NCBI RefSeq assembly: GCF_021432385.1
Contig: NZ_JAEACT010000002.1
Location: 2,717,501-2,781,500, forward strand
Reading direction: 5' to 3'
Length of the DNA: 64,000 nt
Source of the DNA: Clostridium hydrogenum
GTDB taxonomy: Bacteria; Bacillota; Clostridia; Clostridiales; Clostridiaceae
Part shown: piece by piece, positions 52,937 through 62,359 of the stretch
How positions within the stretch are numbered: the first letter of the stretch is position 1
Layout: each line of letters starts with the position of its first letter
The notes under the pieces: model-generated
What the model was told of the DNA's origin: nothing
Database searches by the model: none
What the model saw: the letters and a program-made list of their open reading frames with translations, nothing else
Translations under genes and position numbers: made by a program

Positions 52937-53764
52937 CTATTTCTTTGTCCATAGTCCTTCTTGTTTTAATAATACATCTAAATTATATACCAGTACATCT
53001 ATTTCCTGTAATATTTTAGAATTACTATCTGCTGAGAACTTTAATATATTATTAACGTTTGTCTCCATATCTTTCGGAACTTTAAGCCCCTTCTCTCTTA
53101 TAATTTTAAGTAACTTTTTTTCACCTGGATGCAATGTTTCATTTATTGCAAAAATTATATCAAAATAACTTGCAAGCAAGGCCGCTATTCTGTGATTTAC
53201 ACTAATAAAATCCTCTCTTTTTAATGCTTTTTCAATTTGATTGTAATAAGCAGGCATTTGCATTTTAAGCAGCGGGTAGTTTTTCTTTATTATATTTTTC
53301 TTTAATTTAAGTGGATACTTTACGTTACATTTACTTTTCAATTTACTTAATTCACCATTTCTATCATACAATAAAATTGAATTTTTTATATTTGCCCAAA
53401 AGCAAGTAGTATAGCCAACATTAGCTTCACATTTTATAATAGTTCTGTTTAATGAATCATTAATCCACTTTAAATCTCGATATATTATTTCAACTTGAAT
53501 ACTACTGTCCTTTAATATTCCATCATCCTCTGTTTCCCAAAAGCAATTGTCTAGCTCCATATACTCACAATATTTATCAGTTATCTCTTTTCTCACACTT
53601 ACTTCTATATCTTTATTTACATAAATATACACATCATAATCCGAAAAATTATCATCAGCTTTTACAGCTCTAGACCCTGCAAGTAAAATGCCTTCTACAT
53701 CTTTTAACCTTGCAAACTCATCTAGCATATTACTAAGATTCTCATCATTGATTTTCTTTATCAT
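52937..53764 (-). CDS. Nucleotidyltransferase with DUF4037-like C-terminal domain
   Basis: A 275-residue protein. The Pol-beta-type catalytic core GILLAGSRAVKADDNFSDYD, then VYIYV, has the GSR...D-x-D pattern. The C-terminal helical part with AYYNQIEKALKREDFISVNH resembles DUF4037 proteins and aminoglycoside adenylyltransferases. It might modify a small molecule. I chose ATG 53764, six bases after GAGGTG. It is upstream of the AraC/MFS pair with a 30-bp gap and could share the transcript. Confidence 0.8.
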   Translation of the reverse strand: MIKKINDENLSNMLDEFARLKDVEGILLAGSRAVKADDNFSDYDVYIYVNKDIEVSVRKEITDKYCEYMELDNCFWETEDDGILKDSSIQVEIIYRDLKWINDSLNRTIIKCEANVGYTTCFWANIKNSILLYDRNGELSKLKSKCNVKYPLKLKKNIIKKNYPLLKMQMPAYYNQIEKALKREDFISVNHRIAALLASYFDIIFAINETLHPGEKKLLKIIREKGLKVPKDMETNVNNILKFSADSNSKILQEIDVLVYNLDVLLKQEGLWTKK

Positions 53765-53938
53765 AACTATCACCTCAATATTTTAATAATATGTTTCCTT
53801 CTGTCAAAATATTGTTACTATTTTTATCTCTTGTCAGCATCCTAGCTAACTTGTATTACCTCTGCAAAAAATTTTTTCCAAAAAATCTAATAAACAATTG
53901 ATTTATTAAAAAAAAGTTTGTATAATTATTTATTGTTA

Positions 53939-53965
53939 GTTTAGTATATTTAAACTCAGAGTTTA
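53939..53965 (+). promoter_or_regulatory. Candidate operator upstream of the XRE/cupin regulator
   Basis: GTTTA-N7-TAAAC (53939-53955) is a dyad, and a third GTTTA half-site follows at 53961. It lies 34-60 bp upstream of the potR-like start. Autoregulation is inferred only. Confidence 0.4.
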
Positions 53966-53998
53966 CATATACTATTATATCATATAAGTAGGTGAATT

Positions 53999-54538
53999 AT
54001 GGAAATAGGTGAAAAAATCAAACGACTAAGGATTGAAAAACAATTAACACAGGAAGAATTAGCAAATAGATGTGAGTTATCTAAAGGCTTTATATCTCAA
54101 ATAGAAAGGGATCTAACCTCACCTTCTATAGCAACACTTACGGATATATTAGCTGCCCTTGGAACTAATCTTACTGAATTTTTTAAAGAAGACTGTGAGG
54201 AAAAAATAGTTTTCACAAAGGAAGATATGTGTGAAACTTCTGATGACGAATTAAAATATAAGCTCATGTGGCTTGTTTCAAATTCACAAAAAGACTCCAT
54301 GGAACCAGTTATGCTCACCCTTGAAGAAAGCGGTAAATATCCTTTAGATGAACCTCATGTAGGAGAAGAATTTGGATATGTTTTAAAAGGTTCAATAATA
54401 GTTAAGCTTGGTAACAAAAAGTTTAAAGTAAAAACAGGTGAAAGCTTCTACTTTAAATCAAATGTAAACCATCAAATATATAATGCAGGGAAAACATCAT
54501 CCAGAATAATATGGATAAGTAGTCCTCCCTCATTTTAA
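53999..54538 (+). CDS. PuuR-like XRE/cupin regulator of the pot operon
   Basis: A 179-residue protein. The N-terminal XRE domain is [20 protein letters not shown], then [20 protein letters not shown]. The C-terminal cupin has [20 protein letters not shown] and [20 protein letters not shown]. This is the PuuR/PotR architecture that senses polyamines. It precedes potA by 32 bp on the same strand and probably represses the whole operon when polyamine is ample. Confidence 0.9.
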   Translation: MEIGEKIKRLRIEKQLTQEELANRCELSKGFISQIERDLTSPSIATLTDILAALGTNLTEFFKEDCEEKIVFTKEDMCETSDDELKYKLMWLVSNSQKDSMEPVMLTLEESGKYPLDEPHVGEEFGYVLKGSIIVKLGNKKFKVKTGESFYFKSNVNHQIYNAGKTSSRIIWISSPPSF

Positions 54539-54570
54539 ATTATCATGAAAGAGGTGCTGATTTATTTATT

Positions 54571-55623
54571 ATGGAAAAAGATATACTTATTAATTTAAAA
54601 AATATCACAAAAAAATATACTGATAACATAGTTATTAAAAATTTAAATCTTGAAGTAAAAAGGAATGAATTTGTTACTTTACTTGGTCCAAGCGGCTGCG
54701 GTAAAACAACTACTTTAAATATAATTGCAGGCTTTGAAACTCCTGATGAAGGAAGTATAGTATTTGAAGGCAATGAAATTAACCTTGTACCACCATATAA
54801 AAGGCAGATTAACACAGTTTTTCAAAAATACGCTCTTTTTACACATATGAATGTATACGAAAATATTGCTTTTGGACTTAGAATAAAAAAACTTCCACAA
54901 AAAAAGATTAAAGAAAAAGTAGAAAAAATGCTAAAACTTGTTGATCTTGAGGGTTTTGAGAAACGTTCTACAGATTCACTTAGTGGAGGTCAACAGCAAA
55001 GAGTTGCTATAGCAAGAGCTCTTGTTAATGAACCTAAACTTTTACTTCTTGATGAACCACTTGGCGCCTTGGATTTAAAACTAAGAAAAGAAATGCAAAT
55101 AGAATTAAAAAATATACAAAAGCAGCTTGGAATTACATTTGTTTTTGTAACTCATGATCAAGAAGAAGCACTTACTATGTCTGATACTATAGTTGTACTA
55201 AATAAAGGAGAAATTCAACAAATAGGAACTCCTGAAGATATATATAATGAACCTAAAAATAAATTTGTAGCTAATTTTATTGGTGTAAGTAACATTATTG
55301 ATGGAATTATGCTTAAAGATTACAATGTAAAATTTGAAGGTATAGAATTTAAATGCGTAGATAAAGGTTTTATGGATAACGAAGCTGTTGAAATTGTAAT
55401 AAGACCTGAAGATATAAAAATTGTTTCTAAAGAAAAAGGACAACTTTATGGAAAAGTTATTTCTGTTGTATTTAGAGGTGTACACTATGAAATTATAGTT
55501 GAAATAAATAATAGAGAATGGATAATTCACAACACTAAGCATGCCGAAGTTGGAGAAGAAATTGGAATTAATATTTTTCCAGATGATATACACATTATGA
55601 GAAGGGCTAGTGACAAAACATGA
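54571..55623 (+). CDS. potA: PotA, polyamine ABC transporter ATPase
   Basis: A 350-residue ATPase of the spermidine/putrescine importer. Walker [15 protein letters not shown], signature [17 protein letters not shown], Walker [19 protein letters not shown], then the C-terminal TOBE-like regulatory part. The order potR-A-B-C-D is the usual one in Firmicutes. It overlaps potB by 4 bp. Confidence 0.95.
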   Translation: MEKDILINLKNITKKYTDNIVIKNLNLEVKRNEFVTLLGPSGCGKTTTLNIIAGFETPDEGSIVFEGNEINLVPPYKRQINTVFQKYALFTHMNVYENIAFGLRIKKLPQKKIKEKVEKMLKLVDLEGFEKRSTDSLSGGQQQRVAIARALVNEPKLLLLDEPLGALDLKLRKEMQIELKNIQKQLGITFVFVTHDQEEALTMSDTIVVLNKGEIQQIGTPEDIYNEPKNKFVANFIGVSNIIDGIMLKDYNVKFEGIEFKCVDKGFMDNEAVEIVIRPEDIKIVSKEKGQLYGKVISVVFRGVHYEIIVEINNREWIIHNTKHAEVGEEIGINIFPDDIHIMRRASDKT

Positions 55624-56450
55624 AAAAGAAACATTCCTTAGCTCAATATCCTTATATCTTATGGAGTGCATTATTTATAGTTATTCCAATTTTTCTAGTG
55701 ACCTACTTCAGCTTTACAAATAGTGATGGTAATTTTACCTTAGACAACTACAAAAAATTATTTAATTCTTTATATATGTTAGTATTTTTCAACTCAATAA
55801 AACTAGCATTGATATCTACACTTATATGCTTTTTTCTAGGTTATCCTGTGGCTTATATTCTTTCAAGAGCAAAGGTAAAAACTAGAAATATATTAATGCT
55901 TTTCCTTGTAATCCCCATGTGGATGAATTTTTTGCTTAGAACCTATGCTTGGATGTCCATACTCGGAAAAAACGGTATTATAAATACTATAATTACTGCT
56001 TTAGGTTTTCCTGCAGTTGACATTTTATATACTGATGCTGCTGTAGTACTTGGAATGGTGTATAATTTTCTTCCTTTTATGATAATTCCGATATATACAG
56101 TATTAATAAAAATTGATAAAGACGTTATAAAGGCTGCTTCAGATCTTGGAGCAAATAAGCTTTCTGTTTTTAGACGAGTTATATTTCCATTAAGTATACC
56201 AGGAGTTATGTCTGGTATTAGCATGGTATTTATGCCTGCTGTTTCCACCTTTGTAATTTCAAATCTCCTTGGCGGTGGACAATATATGCTTATAGGTAAC
56301 TTGATAGAATCACAATTTACGACTGCTTATGATTGGTATTTTGGTTCAGCCATTTCTATTTTAATGATGTTAATAATACTCATTTCAATGGCTATTCTTT
56401 CAAGATTTGATAATAAAAACAACGTAAAAGGTGGTGGACGTCTATGGTAG
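55620..56450 (+). CDS. potB: PotB, polyamine ABC permease
   Basis: A 276-residue permease with six membrane helices. It has [20 protein letters not shown] at the N-terminus and the EAA-type loop [20 protein letters not shown], followed by [12 protein letters not shown], which contacts PotA. It is coupled to potA (ATGA) and overlaps potC by 7 bp. Confidence 0.94.
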   Translation: MKKKHSLAQYPYILWSALFIVIPIFLVTYFSFTNSDGNFTLDNYKKLFNSLYMLVFFNSIKLALISTLICFFLGYPVAYILSRAKVKTRNILMLFLVIPMWMNFLLRTYAWMSILGKNGIINTIITALGFPAVDILYTDAAVVLGMVYNFLPFMIIPIYTVLIKIDKDVIKAASDLGANKLSVFRRVIFPLSIPGVMSGISMVFMPAVSTFVISNLLGGGQYMLIGNLIESQFTTAYDWYFGSAISILMMLIILISMAILSRFDNKNNVKGGGRLW

Positions 56451-57226
56451 GAAAGTGGCTTAAAAGATTCTATTTAGCTTTAACTTACATCTTTTTATAT
56501 GCCCCAATAGTGTTTTTAATGGTGTTTTCTTTTAACTCAGAAAAATTTTCTTCTCACTTTGGGCATTTTTCACTAAAATGGTACAGTGCTTTATTAAGTG
56601 ATGATAGAATACTTCTTGCGCTTTATTATACTGTACTTGTTGCTATTATTTCTTCCATAGTATCTACAATCTTTGGAACAATTACAGCTATTGGTATTGA
56701 TAAAATGTCTGGACTTCCAAAAAAGACTCTATTAAATATAAATAACTTACCAGTACTAAACCCTGATATAGTAACTGCTGTATCACTTATGACATTATTT
56801 ATATTTTTCAAAATACCTTTTGGACTTCTTACTTTAGTTATTGCCCATATTGTTTTTTCTACACCATATGTAATACTATCTGTGCTTCCAAAACTAAAGC
56901 AGCTTCCAAAAGATTTAGTTAAAGCTTCTTTGGATTTAGGTGCAACACCAAGCTATACTATGAGAAAAATTATACTACCTCAAATTAAACCAGGAATTAT
57001 AGCCGGTTTTTTATTTGCCTTTACAATGTCTATTGATGACTTTGTAATAAGCTTTTTTAATACTGGTGATGATGTCACTAATCTTTCAATTGAGATATAT
57101 TCCATGGCAAGAAGGGGCTTAAGCCCTGAAATAAATGCATTATCTACTTTAATGTTTATAACTATTTTAATATTACTATTCCTTGCAAATGGAAAAGAAC
57201 TTTTTTCTAAGGAGGAGAATAGATGA
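56444..57226 (+). CDS. potC: PotC, polyamine ABC permease
   Basis: A 260-residue permease with six membrane helices. It has FLYAPIVFLMVFSFNSEKFS and the EAA loop DLVKASLDLGATPSYTMRKI, then ILPQIKPGIIAGFLFAFTMS with DDFVISFF typical of PotC. It overlaps potB by 7 bp and potD by 4 bp. Confidence 0.94.
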   Translation: MVGKWLKRFYLALTYIFLYAPIVFLMVFSFNSEKFSSHFGHFSLKWYSALLSDDRILLALYYTVLVAIISSIVSTIFGTITAIGIDKMSGLPKKTLLNINNLPVLNPDIVTAVSLMTLFIFFKIPFGLLTLVIAHIVFSTPYVILSVLPKLKQLPKDLVKASLDLGATPSYTMRKIILPQIKPGIIAGFLFAFTMSIDDFVISFFNTGDDVTNLSIEIYSMARRGLSPEINALSTLMFITILILLFLANGKELFSKEENR

Positions 57227-58287
57227 AAACTATAAAAAAAATTATCTCCCTTGCATTAACTTTTATGATAAGTGCCTCTGTTTTAAGTGGTTGCAGCTTA
57301 AAACCAGGCTTCGCAAAGGAAACTATTAATGTTTTTAACTGGGGAGAGTATATAGATCCCAGCATCGTCAAGGATTTCACTAAGAAAACTGGTATAAAAG
57401 TAAATTATTCAACTTTTTCAACAAATGAAGAAATGTATGAAAAAGTGAAATCAGGCACTAATAGCTATGATCTTATTTGTCCTTCTGATTATATGGTTGA
57501 TAGAATGATAAAAGAAAATTTAGTACAGCCTATGGATTTCAGAAACTTACTAAATTACTCCAACATAAGTAGCAAGTATAGGAATTTAAGTTTTGATCCC
57601 AATAACAAGTATTCCGTACCTTACATGTGGGGGACTATAGGAATAATTTATGACAAAACTCAAATAAAAGATAAAATCGACAGTTGGAATGTTCTTTGGA
57701 ATCCAAAATATAAAAACAAAATTTTTATGTCAGATGATATGAGAAATTCTATGGGTATTTCTTTGAAAAGACTTGGATATTCCTTGAACTCCAAAAACAC
57801 TAAACAAATAGCAAAGGCAACTAATGCACTTATTAAACAAAAAGATAAAGTAAAACCAGTATACATTGGCGATGAAATAAAAGATTCTCTTAGAAATGGA
57901 GAAAAGCCTATAGGCGTTATTTATTCTGGAGATGCAGCCGTCCTCATGAAGGAGAAGCCAGGAAAATTCGAATATGTTATTCCAAAAGAAGGAACAAATA
58001 TTTGGTTTGATAGCTGGGTTATTCCTAAAAATGCTCGTAATAAAGCAGCTGCCGAAAAATTCCTTAATTATCTGCTTGATGCAAAGGTCAACAAGAAAAA
58101 TGTAGACTATATTGGATATGGAACACCAAACAGGGCAACTTATAATTTATTATCGGAAGCTGAAAAAAATAATAAAACCTCTTATCCTGATAGTACTACT
58201 CTAAAAAATTCCGAAGTATTTCTTGATCTTGGAAATGCCAGAAAAGAATATACTGACGCTTGGGTAACAATTACTGCTAAAAAATAA
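57223..58287 (+). CDS. potD: PotD, polyamine-binding lipoprotein
   Basis: A 354-residue substrate-binding lipoprotein. The signal ends in the lipobox LSGC, with C24 as the anchor. It has INVFNWGEYIDPSIVKDFTK, YDLICPSDYMVDRMIKENLV, PYMWGTIGIIYDK and VIPKEGTNIWFDSWVIPKNA, all typical of PotD. It catches spermidine or putrescine outside the membrane. An AAGGAGG site overlaps the end of potC. Hairpin F3 follows 47 bp on. Confidence 0.95.
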   Translation: MKTIKKIISLALTFMISASVLSGCSLKPGFAKETINVFNWGEYIDPSIVKDFTKKTGIKVNYSTFSTNEEMYEKVKSGTNSYDLICPSDYMVDRMIKENLVQPMDFRNLLNYSNISSKYRNLSFDPNNKYSVPYMWGTIGIIYDKTQIKDKIDSWNVLWNPKYKNKIFMSDDMRNSMGISLKRLGYSLNSKNTKQIAKATNALIKQKDKVKPVYIGDEIKDSLRNGEKPIGVIYSGDAAVLMKEKPGKFEYVIPKEGTNIWFDSWVIPKNARNKAAAEKFLNYLLDAKVNKKNVDYIGYGTPNRATYNLLSEAEKNNKTSYPDSTTLKNSEVFLDLGNARKEYTDAWVTITAKK

Positions 58288-58334
58288 AAAAAACATGCTC
58301 GTAGGAATTGATTTTAGTACAATTCTTTTTATCA

Positions 58335-58383
58335 GGCTATACTTTAAATAAGTGTTGATTTTCACATTTATTTAAAGTATAGC
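58335..58383. repeat. Family F hairpin, copy F3
   Basis: GGCTATACTTTAAATAAGTG and its near-exact inverse surround TTGATTTTCA-type loop bases. It lies between the convergent ends of potD and the barstar gene and probably terminates both. Confidence 0.88.
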
Positions 58384-58386
58384 TTT

Positions 58387-58665
58387 TTAATTGATAATTT
58401 CAAAAATAAATTTCTTATCTAACGCTTTTTCTGCCTTAATAAAAAGCTCAGCTGCTTTATCTGCATAATCCCCTAAAGTGATTTTACTAATATTGAAGTT
58501 CTTCCAAACAATTTTTAAGGGTAATTTAATTTCTCCTGTAAGGCAATCCCAAAGTGCATCTAAATTATTGCCATAGTATTCTGGAAAATTCATTTGTAAT
58601 TTTAAAAACGCATGAAAACTTTCTCTATCCTTAAAGTTTTTCCCCTCTATAACAATTGTTTTCAT
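58387..58665 (-). CDS. Barstar-family RNase inhibitor
   Basis: A 92-residue barstar fold. It has VIEGKNFKDRESFHAFLKLQ, NFPEYYGNNLDALWDCLTGE and ITLGDYADKAAELFIKAEKA. The YYGNNLDALWD motif with its aspartates fills the barnase active site in known complexes. It lies 128 bp downstream of a barnase homologue on the same strand, with repeat E5 between them. It protects the cytoplasm from that nuclease. The start follows AGGAGAC. Confidence 0.93.
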   Translation of the reverse strand: MKTIVIEGKNFKDRESFHAFLKLQMNFPEYYGNNLDALWDCLTGEIKLPLKIVWKNFNISKITLGDYADKAAELFIKAEKALDKKFIFEIIN

Positions 58666-58693
58666 CTTCTATGTCTCCTATACTTTTTAATTT

Positions 58694-58796
58694 AGAGATT
58701 TGCCATTTCAACTACCAAAATCAATTTGCATCATAATGCCAAGAAACCGCTATTTTGATACAAATTGATTTTGAAGTTTAAAGCGGTTTATCTTTA
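58694..58796. repeat. Family E palindromic repeat, copy E5
   Basis: The element starts AGAGATTTGCCATTTCAACT and ends AAGCGGTTTATCTTTA. ATCAATTTGCATCATAATGC pairs loosely with TTTTGATACAAATTGATT. It begins 28 bp upstream of the barstar start and ends in the barnase stop codon. Confidence 0.8.
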
Positions 58797-59252
58797 ATAG
58801 TATTGTGTAAAAGTTTCGTAATGATCTGATGTTCCATAAATTAGCCCATCATTAGAATATACTAACCTATCAGCGCCTCTATGTCCACCGTGATAATTTA
58901 TATCACATTCATGCCAAACTCTACCTTCCGCATCAGGTAAGCTTCCTTCTGAATTAGTGAATATGTCTCCTCCTATACTTTTTCCATAAGCATAGGCCCA
59001 TAGGTTTTCACCTGGTTCCCATCCCAAATCTTCAGCCTGCTCTTTAGTAATAAAATTACTTGGCAAAACACCATATTTGTGTATATAATCTGCAACACCT
59101 TGGAAAGTTGTAATTGCAGTGCTTTTACTATAACTGTGTCTATTTAATGTTATAGCAACACTTTTAGCATTTACTAAATTACCAGGTATAATCCCTAAAA
59201 AAGATATAATTAATGACATGCAGATTAAGAAGCTAGTCAACCTTTTTTTCAT
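58794..59252 (-). CDS. Secreted barnase-type ribonuclease
   Basis: A 152-residue RNase with a signal peptide (to about residue 30). The mature part matches barnase closely: VADYIHKYGVLPSNFITKEQ, GKSIGGDIFTNSEG, then WHECDINYHGGHRGADRLVY and TSDHYETFTQYY. The barnase catalytic set (K27, E73, R83, R87, H102) is matched by K in FITKEQ, E in WHECD, R in HRGAD, R in ADRLV and H in DHYET. It should cleave RNA outside the cell. The start follows AAGGAGG. Paired with the barstar gene downstream. Confidence 0.94.
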   Translation of the reverse strand: MKKRLTSFLICMSLIISFLGIIPGNLVNAKSVAITLNRHSYSKSTAITTFQGVADYIHKYGVLPSNFITKEQAEDLGWEPGENLWAYAYGKSIGGDIFTNSEGSLPDAEGRVWHECDINYHGGHRGADRLVYSNDGLIYGTSDHYETFTQYY

Positions 59253-59332
59253 AACAATTCCTCCTTTAACATTTAAACAAAATTATACACTAATATGTAA
59301 AATAATTAAATTACTTTAATGTTAATTTTACG

Positions 59333-59391
59333 TAAAAAAATAGCAAGAAAATTTAAAAACATCATTTATCTCTAAATTTCTTGCTATTTTT
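59333..59391 (-). terminator. Terminator after the thiamine-binding-like gene
   Basis: TAGCAAGAAAATTTA and TAAATTTCTTGCTA form a long stem, with T-rich tails on both strands. On the minus strand it ends the transcript of 59465-59767 and insulates the barnase gene. Confidence 0.82.
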
Positions 59392-59464
59392 CAATTCTTA
59401 AATATGGAACTTATTTTTTTTATTATTGGGTATGTTTTAGTTTAAACCAATAAAAATAAATTAT

Positions 59465-59767
59465 CTATTTTAGCTTTTCTCTTACGGACTCTAATTTTTG
59501 ACTCATAGATGCTTTTTTATCTCTTCTATCGTCAATTTTTATATAAGTTTCTACCCTCTTAGCTCCATTTTCAAAAGGAACTTCATGCATTTTTCTTATA
59601 ACCTCTAAAATTACATCCAGTTCACCTTCAAAAATTGTTCCCATAGGTGTAAGTTCATATTTTATCCTAGTTTCCTCCTGTAATACTTTTTCACAAGCAG
59701 CAACATAACTACTTAAGCTTGTTGAGCCTGTACCAACAGGAAATATAGTAGCCTCTGCAATTGCCAT
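59465..59767 (-). CDS. Thiamine-binding protein, MTH1187/YqgV family
   Basis: A 100-residue protein of the DUF77 type. It has AIAEATIFPVGTGSTSLSSY, YELTPMGTIFEGELDVILEV and HEVPFENGAKRVETYIKIDD. Homologues form tetramers that bind thiamine or a similar compound; the cellular role is unsettled. It is a single gene with an AAGGGATG site and a strong terminator behind it. No TPP riboswitch was seen upstream. Confidence 0.88.
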   Translation of the reverse strand: MAIAEATIFPVGTGSTSLSSYVAACEKVLQEETRIKYELTPMGTIFEGELDVILEVIRKMHEVPFENGAKRVETYIKIDDRRDKKASMSQKLESVREKLK

Positions 59768-59848
59768 AATATCATCCCTTTATTTAATTTATTTTTCAAT
59801 TTTTACATTAGCACAACTTATGCATTTATTCAAATTATAATGCAGCAT

Positions 59849-61033
59849 TTATTTTGAAAAAACATAATCAATATCTTTTACTATGCTTTCATCTATAAAT
59901 CCACCTTGAACCATATCATTCATTATATTCATTACTATAGGATGCTTTAGCGGTTTTCTATATGGCCTTTCTTCTGTAAGTGCTTGATAGATATCTACAC
60001 AACCCATAAGCCTTGAATTAAAATCTAGCTCGTATCCTTTTTTGCCATAAGGATATCCATTTCCATTCAATTTTTCATGGTGATTTGAAGCCCATTCTGT
60101 TATATCCTCAAAACCTTCAATCTGTGCCAATGCCATTCTCGTATAATATGTATGTGATTTTATTATATTGAATTCATCTTCAGTAAGGCTTTTAGGACTA
60201 TCCAGTATAGTATTTGGAATAGCTAGTTTACCTAAATCATGCAAATTAGCTGCAATAATCAATTTTATTTTTTGCTCTTTATCATATTTATAATAATCAG
60301 CCATTATGGCAACTTTTTCTGCAATTCCTTTTGAATGTCTTCTTGTAAATTCTGACTTTGAGTCGATTATTCTTGAAAAAACATCTGTTACTTTTAGTAT
60401 CTCCCCTAAACTTAAATCTGAATAAAATTTATTCATTTTACTGTTCAATGCAAAATCTATAAAACTATCCTTGCAATCTAATACAAAGCTTTCATTATTA
60501 GATATCTCTAAAAATATACTACATATTTCAGGATTAAATAATTTTCCACTTTGATCTTTTACAAAATTACGTATATTCTCTCTATTACTGGAACCTATTT
60601 TATCAAATTGAAATCTATTCTCTATGTAATCTGTAAAAAATATAATCTGGGATATCATTGGAATTTCAGAACCTTTGAGTTTATAAAATCCACTCCCATC
60701 ATATGCTTCATGATGATATTTTATTATATTGCATCTTTTTTTCAAGAACGGATAATTAACTATATTTTCTTCTCCTATTATACAATGATCTCTTTTCCGT
60801 TCATATTCATTTTTTAAACTACCACTTGCCTCACAAATACCATTATCGTGTAAAATAGCTAGTGAAACTATATCATATAAATCTTTATCATCAAAATTCA
60901 TATTTTGAGCTATTCTTAAAGCGACATATGCAACTCTTTTGCCGTGATTTGTACTTTTTTCTCTTATATCCATTTCTACAAAATCAAGTGCAAGTGATAC
61001 AGACATTAAAAATTGATTTAAACTAAATTTCAT
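59849..61033 (-). CDS. Tandem HD-GYP-type phosphodiesterase
   Basis: A 394-residue cytoplasmic protein with two HD domains. The C-terminal one has the full signature: NLHDLGKLAIPNTILDSPKS, NHHEKLNGNGYPYGKKG, and ERPYRKPLKHP. The N-terminal one keeps LAILHDNGICEAS and YHHEAYDGSGFYKLKGSEIP but lacks a GYP triplet, so it may be regulatory or differ in substrate. The active half should hydrolyse c-di-GMP or a related signal. The start follows GAGGTGA. Single gene. Confidence 0.9.
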   Translation of the reverse strand: MKFSLNQFLMSVSLALDFVEMDIREKSTNHGKRVAYVALRIAQNMNFDDKDLYDIVSLAILHDNGICEASGSLKNEYERKRDHCIIGEENIVNYPFLKKRCNIIKYHHEAYDGSGFYKLKGSEIPMISQIIFFTDYIENRFQFDKIGSSNRENIRNFVKDQSGKLFNPEICSIFLEISNNESFVLDCKDSFIDFALNSKMNKFYSDLSLGEILKVTDVFSRIIDSKSEFTRRHSKGIAEKVAIMADYYKYDKEQKIKLIIAANLHDLGKLAIPNTILDSPKSLTEDEFNIIKSHTYYTRMALAQIEGFEDITEWASNHHEKLNGNGYPYGKKGYELDFNSRLMGCVDIYQALTEERPYRKPLKHPIVMNIMNDMVQGGFIDESIVKDIDYVFSK

Positions 61034-61088
61034 AATACAATCACCTCTTTACGCTATAAATTATACTATAAAATTTTAAGGCAGTACA

Positions 61089-61190
61089 TATATACACCAG
61101 CTCAACTATTAAAATTTATGTGTACCAAAATGCCCAAAAAACGGCATTTGGGTACACATAAATTTCAAGTTTCACAATGGTATATCTTTT
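61089..61190. repeat. Family E palindromic repeat, copy E6
   Basis: The element starts TATATACACCAGCTCAACTA and ends ACAATGGTATATCTTTT. TTTATGTGTACCAAAATGCC pairs almost perfectly with GGCATTTGGGTACACATAAA. It covers the last codons of the permease gene at 61165. Confidence 0.88.
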
Positions 61191-62355
61191 GATTTATGAT
61201 TACTTCCACAATTGTAAATATTTCTGCACAAAATATAATTTTTTCTACATTCCCTACAATAGTTATATATCTACTATATACATTTTCTATGCCATTCTCA
61301 TTTGCATTATTTAACTGCATATTTGAAATTATTGCTTTTCTATAAAAATCAACATCAAAAATATTGTTTGAAGGTAAGTACCTATCTTGAATTACTAAAT
61401 TAAATTTAACGATATTAAATACCATAACCATGGCTAAAATACATATAACTATTCTAGCAGCAAAAATGAAAAATTGCTTTTTATTGTTTAGCAGTGCTTC
61501 TTTTAAATAATTGCTTTTCAAATTTTCTTTTAAAAGCAAATTAGCCTTGCAAATAAGCTTCACTAACCTTTTTATTAAAAAGCTAATGATAATAATTCCA
61601 ATCATAAAATACAGTATCTTTACAGTTTGTAGCACTATATTTTTTGAAACTGTGTAATTCACAGATTTATACAAGGCTAATTTATCATTTAAAACTTTGC
61701 TCAACTTATCGTTTATTGCCTTTTCATCATATTGTTTTGTTTCCTTAGTTGCCATTGTATCAAGACACAGCTTATCCTTTTTATTTACATCCTGGTAAGC
61801 TGTATATGGAATATAGATTCTTTCATATCCATCTTCTGCTGCACTGTAGAGTAATGACTTATTTTCTTTATACACTCCCTCAATTTTATATTTTGAACTT
61901 CCAATATTTAATGTACTACCAATTACATCAACACTTTTAAATAGTGAATCTGCAAGCACATCGCTTATTATTGCAACCCTCTCCCCATTTTTTACACTTA
62001 AGGGATCAATCTTTCCCCCCCTTACAACTTTAAATGGATACAAATCAAAATAATTTTGATCTGTAAGTACTATTTTTGTTTTTATTTCTTTTTCCGGAGA
62101 AACACCATATTTATTTGTAACATTAGCTTTTATTTCTTTGCAGCCAGTAAACTCTATATTTCTATAGTTATCTTTTACTTTACTAAGTTCATCAAAGCTA
62201 ATACCTTCATTACCACTACTTACATTTTTATATTCAATTATATTTGAAACATTATTTATTATATTGAAGTTAAGATAATTGTTTACAATAATTAAAAAAA
62301 TTAAAACACTAAAGCTTACTATTAATCTAATTTTAATAATTTTTCTTATATACAT
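61165..62355 (-). CDS. MacB/FtsX-like ABC permease, C-terminus replaced by repeat E6
   Basis: A 396-residue membrane protein. One N-terminal helix (about 10-28) is followed by a large MacB-type extracytoplasmic domain with VVRGGKIDPLSVKNGERVAI, then ISDVLADSLFKS and STLNIGSSKYKIEGVYKENK. Further helices follow near 245-265, 295-315 and 365-385. The last residues KIYHCET and the TGA lie inside repeat E6, so the natural tail may have been cut. It follows a membrane fusion protein by 4 bp. No ABC ATPase is seen in the window; it may lie beyond the right edge. Confidence 0.7.
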   Translation of the reverse strand: MYIRKIIKIRLIVSFSVLIFLIIVNNYLNFNIINNVSNIIEYKNVSSGNEGISFDELSKVKDNYRNIEFTGCKEIKANVTNKYGVSPEKEIKTKIVLTDQNYFDLYPFKVVRGGKIDPLSVKNGERVAIISDVLADSLFKSVDVIGSTLNIGSSKYKIEGVYKENKSLLYSAAEDGYERIYIPYTAYQDVNKKDKLCLDTMATKETKQYDEKAINDKLSKVLNDKLALYKSVNYTVSKNIVLQTVKILYFMIGIIIISFLIKRLVKLICKANLLLKENLKSNYLKEALLNNKKQFFIFAARIVICILAMVMVFNIVKFNLVIQDRYLPSNNIFDVDFYRKAIISNMQLNNANENGIENVYSRYITIVGNVEKIIFCAEIFTIVEVIINQKIYHCET

Positions 62356-62359
62356 GCAA

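Noticed and set aside
23662..61190. Family E copies read as a CRISPR array
   Set aside because: Copies are scattered over 38 kb, each is a single palindrome, and no regular spacers or cas genes are present.
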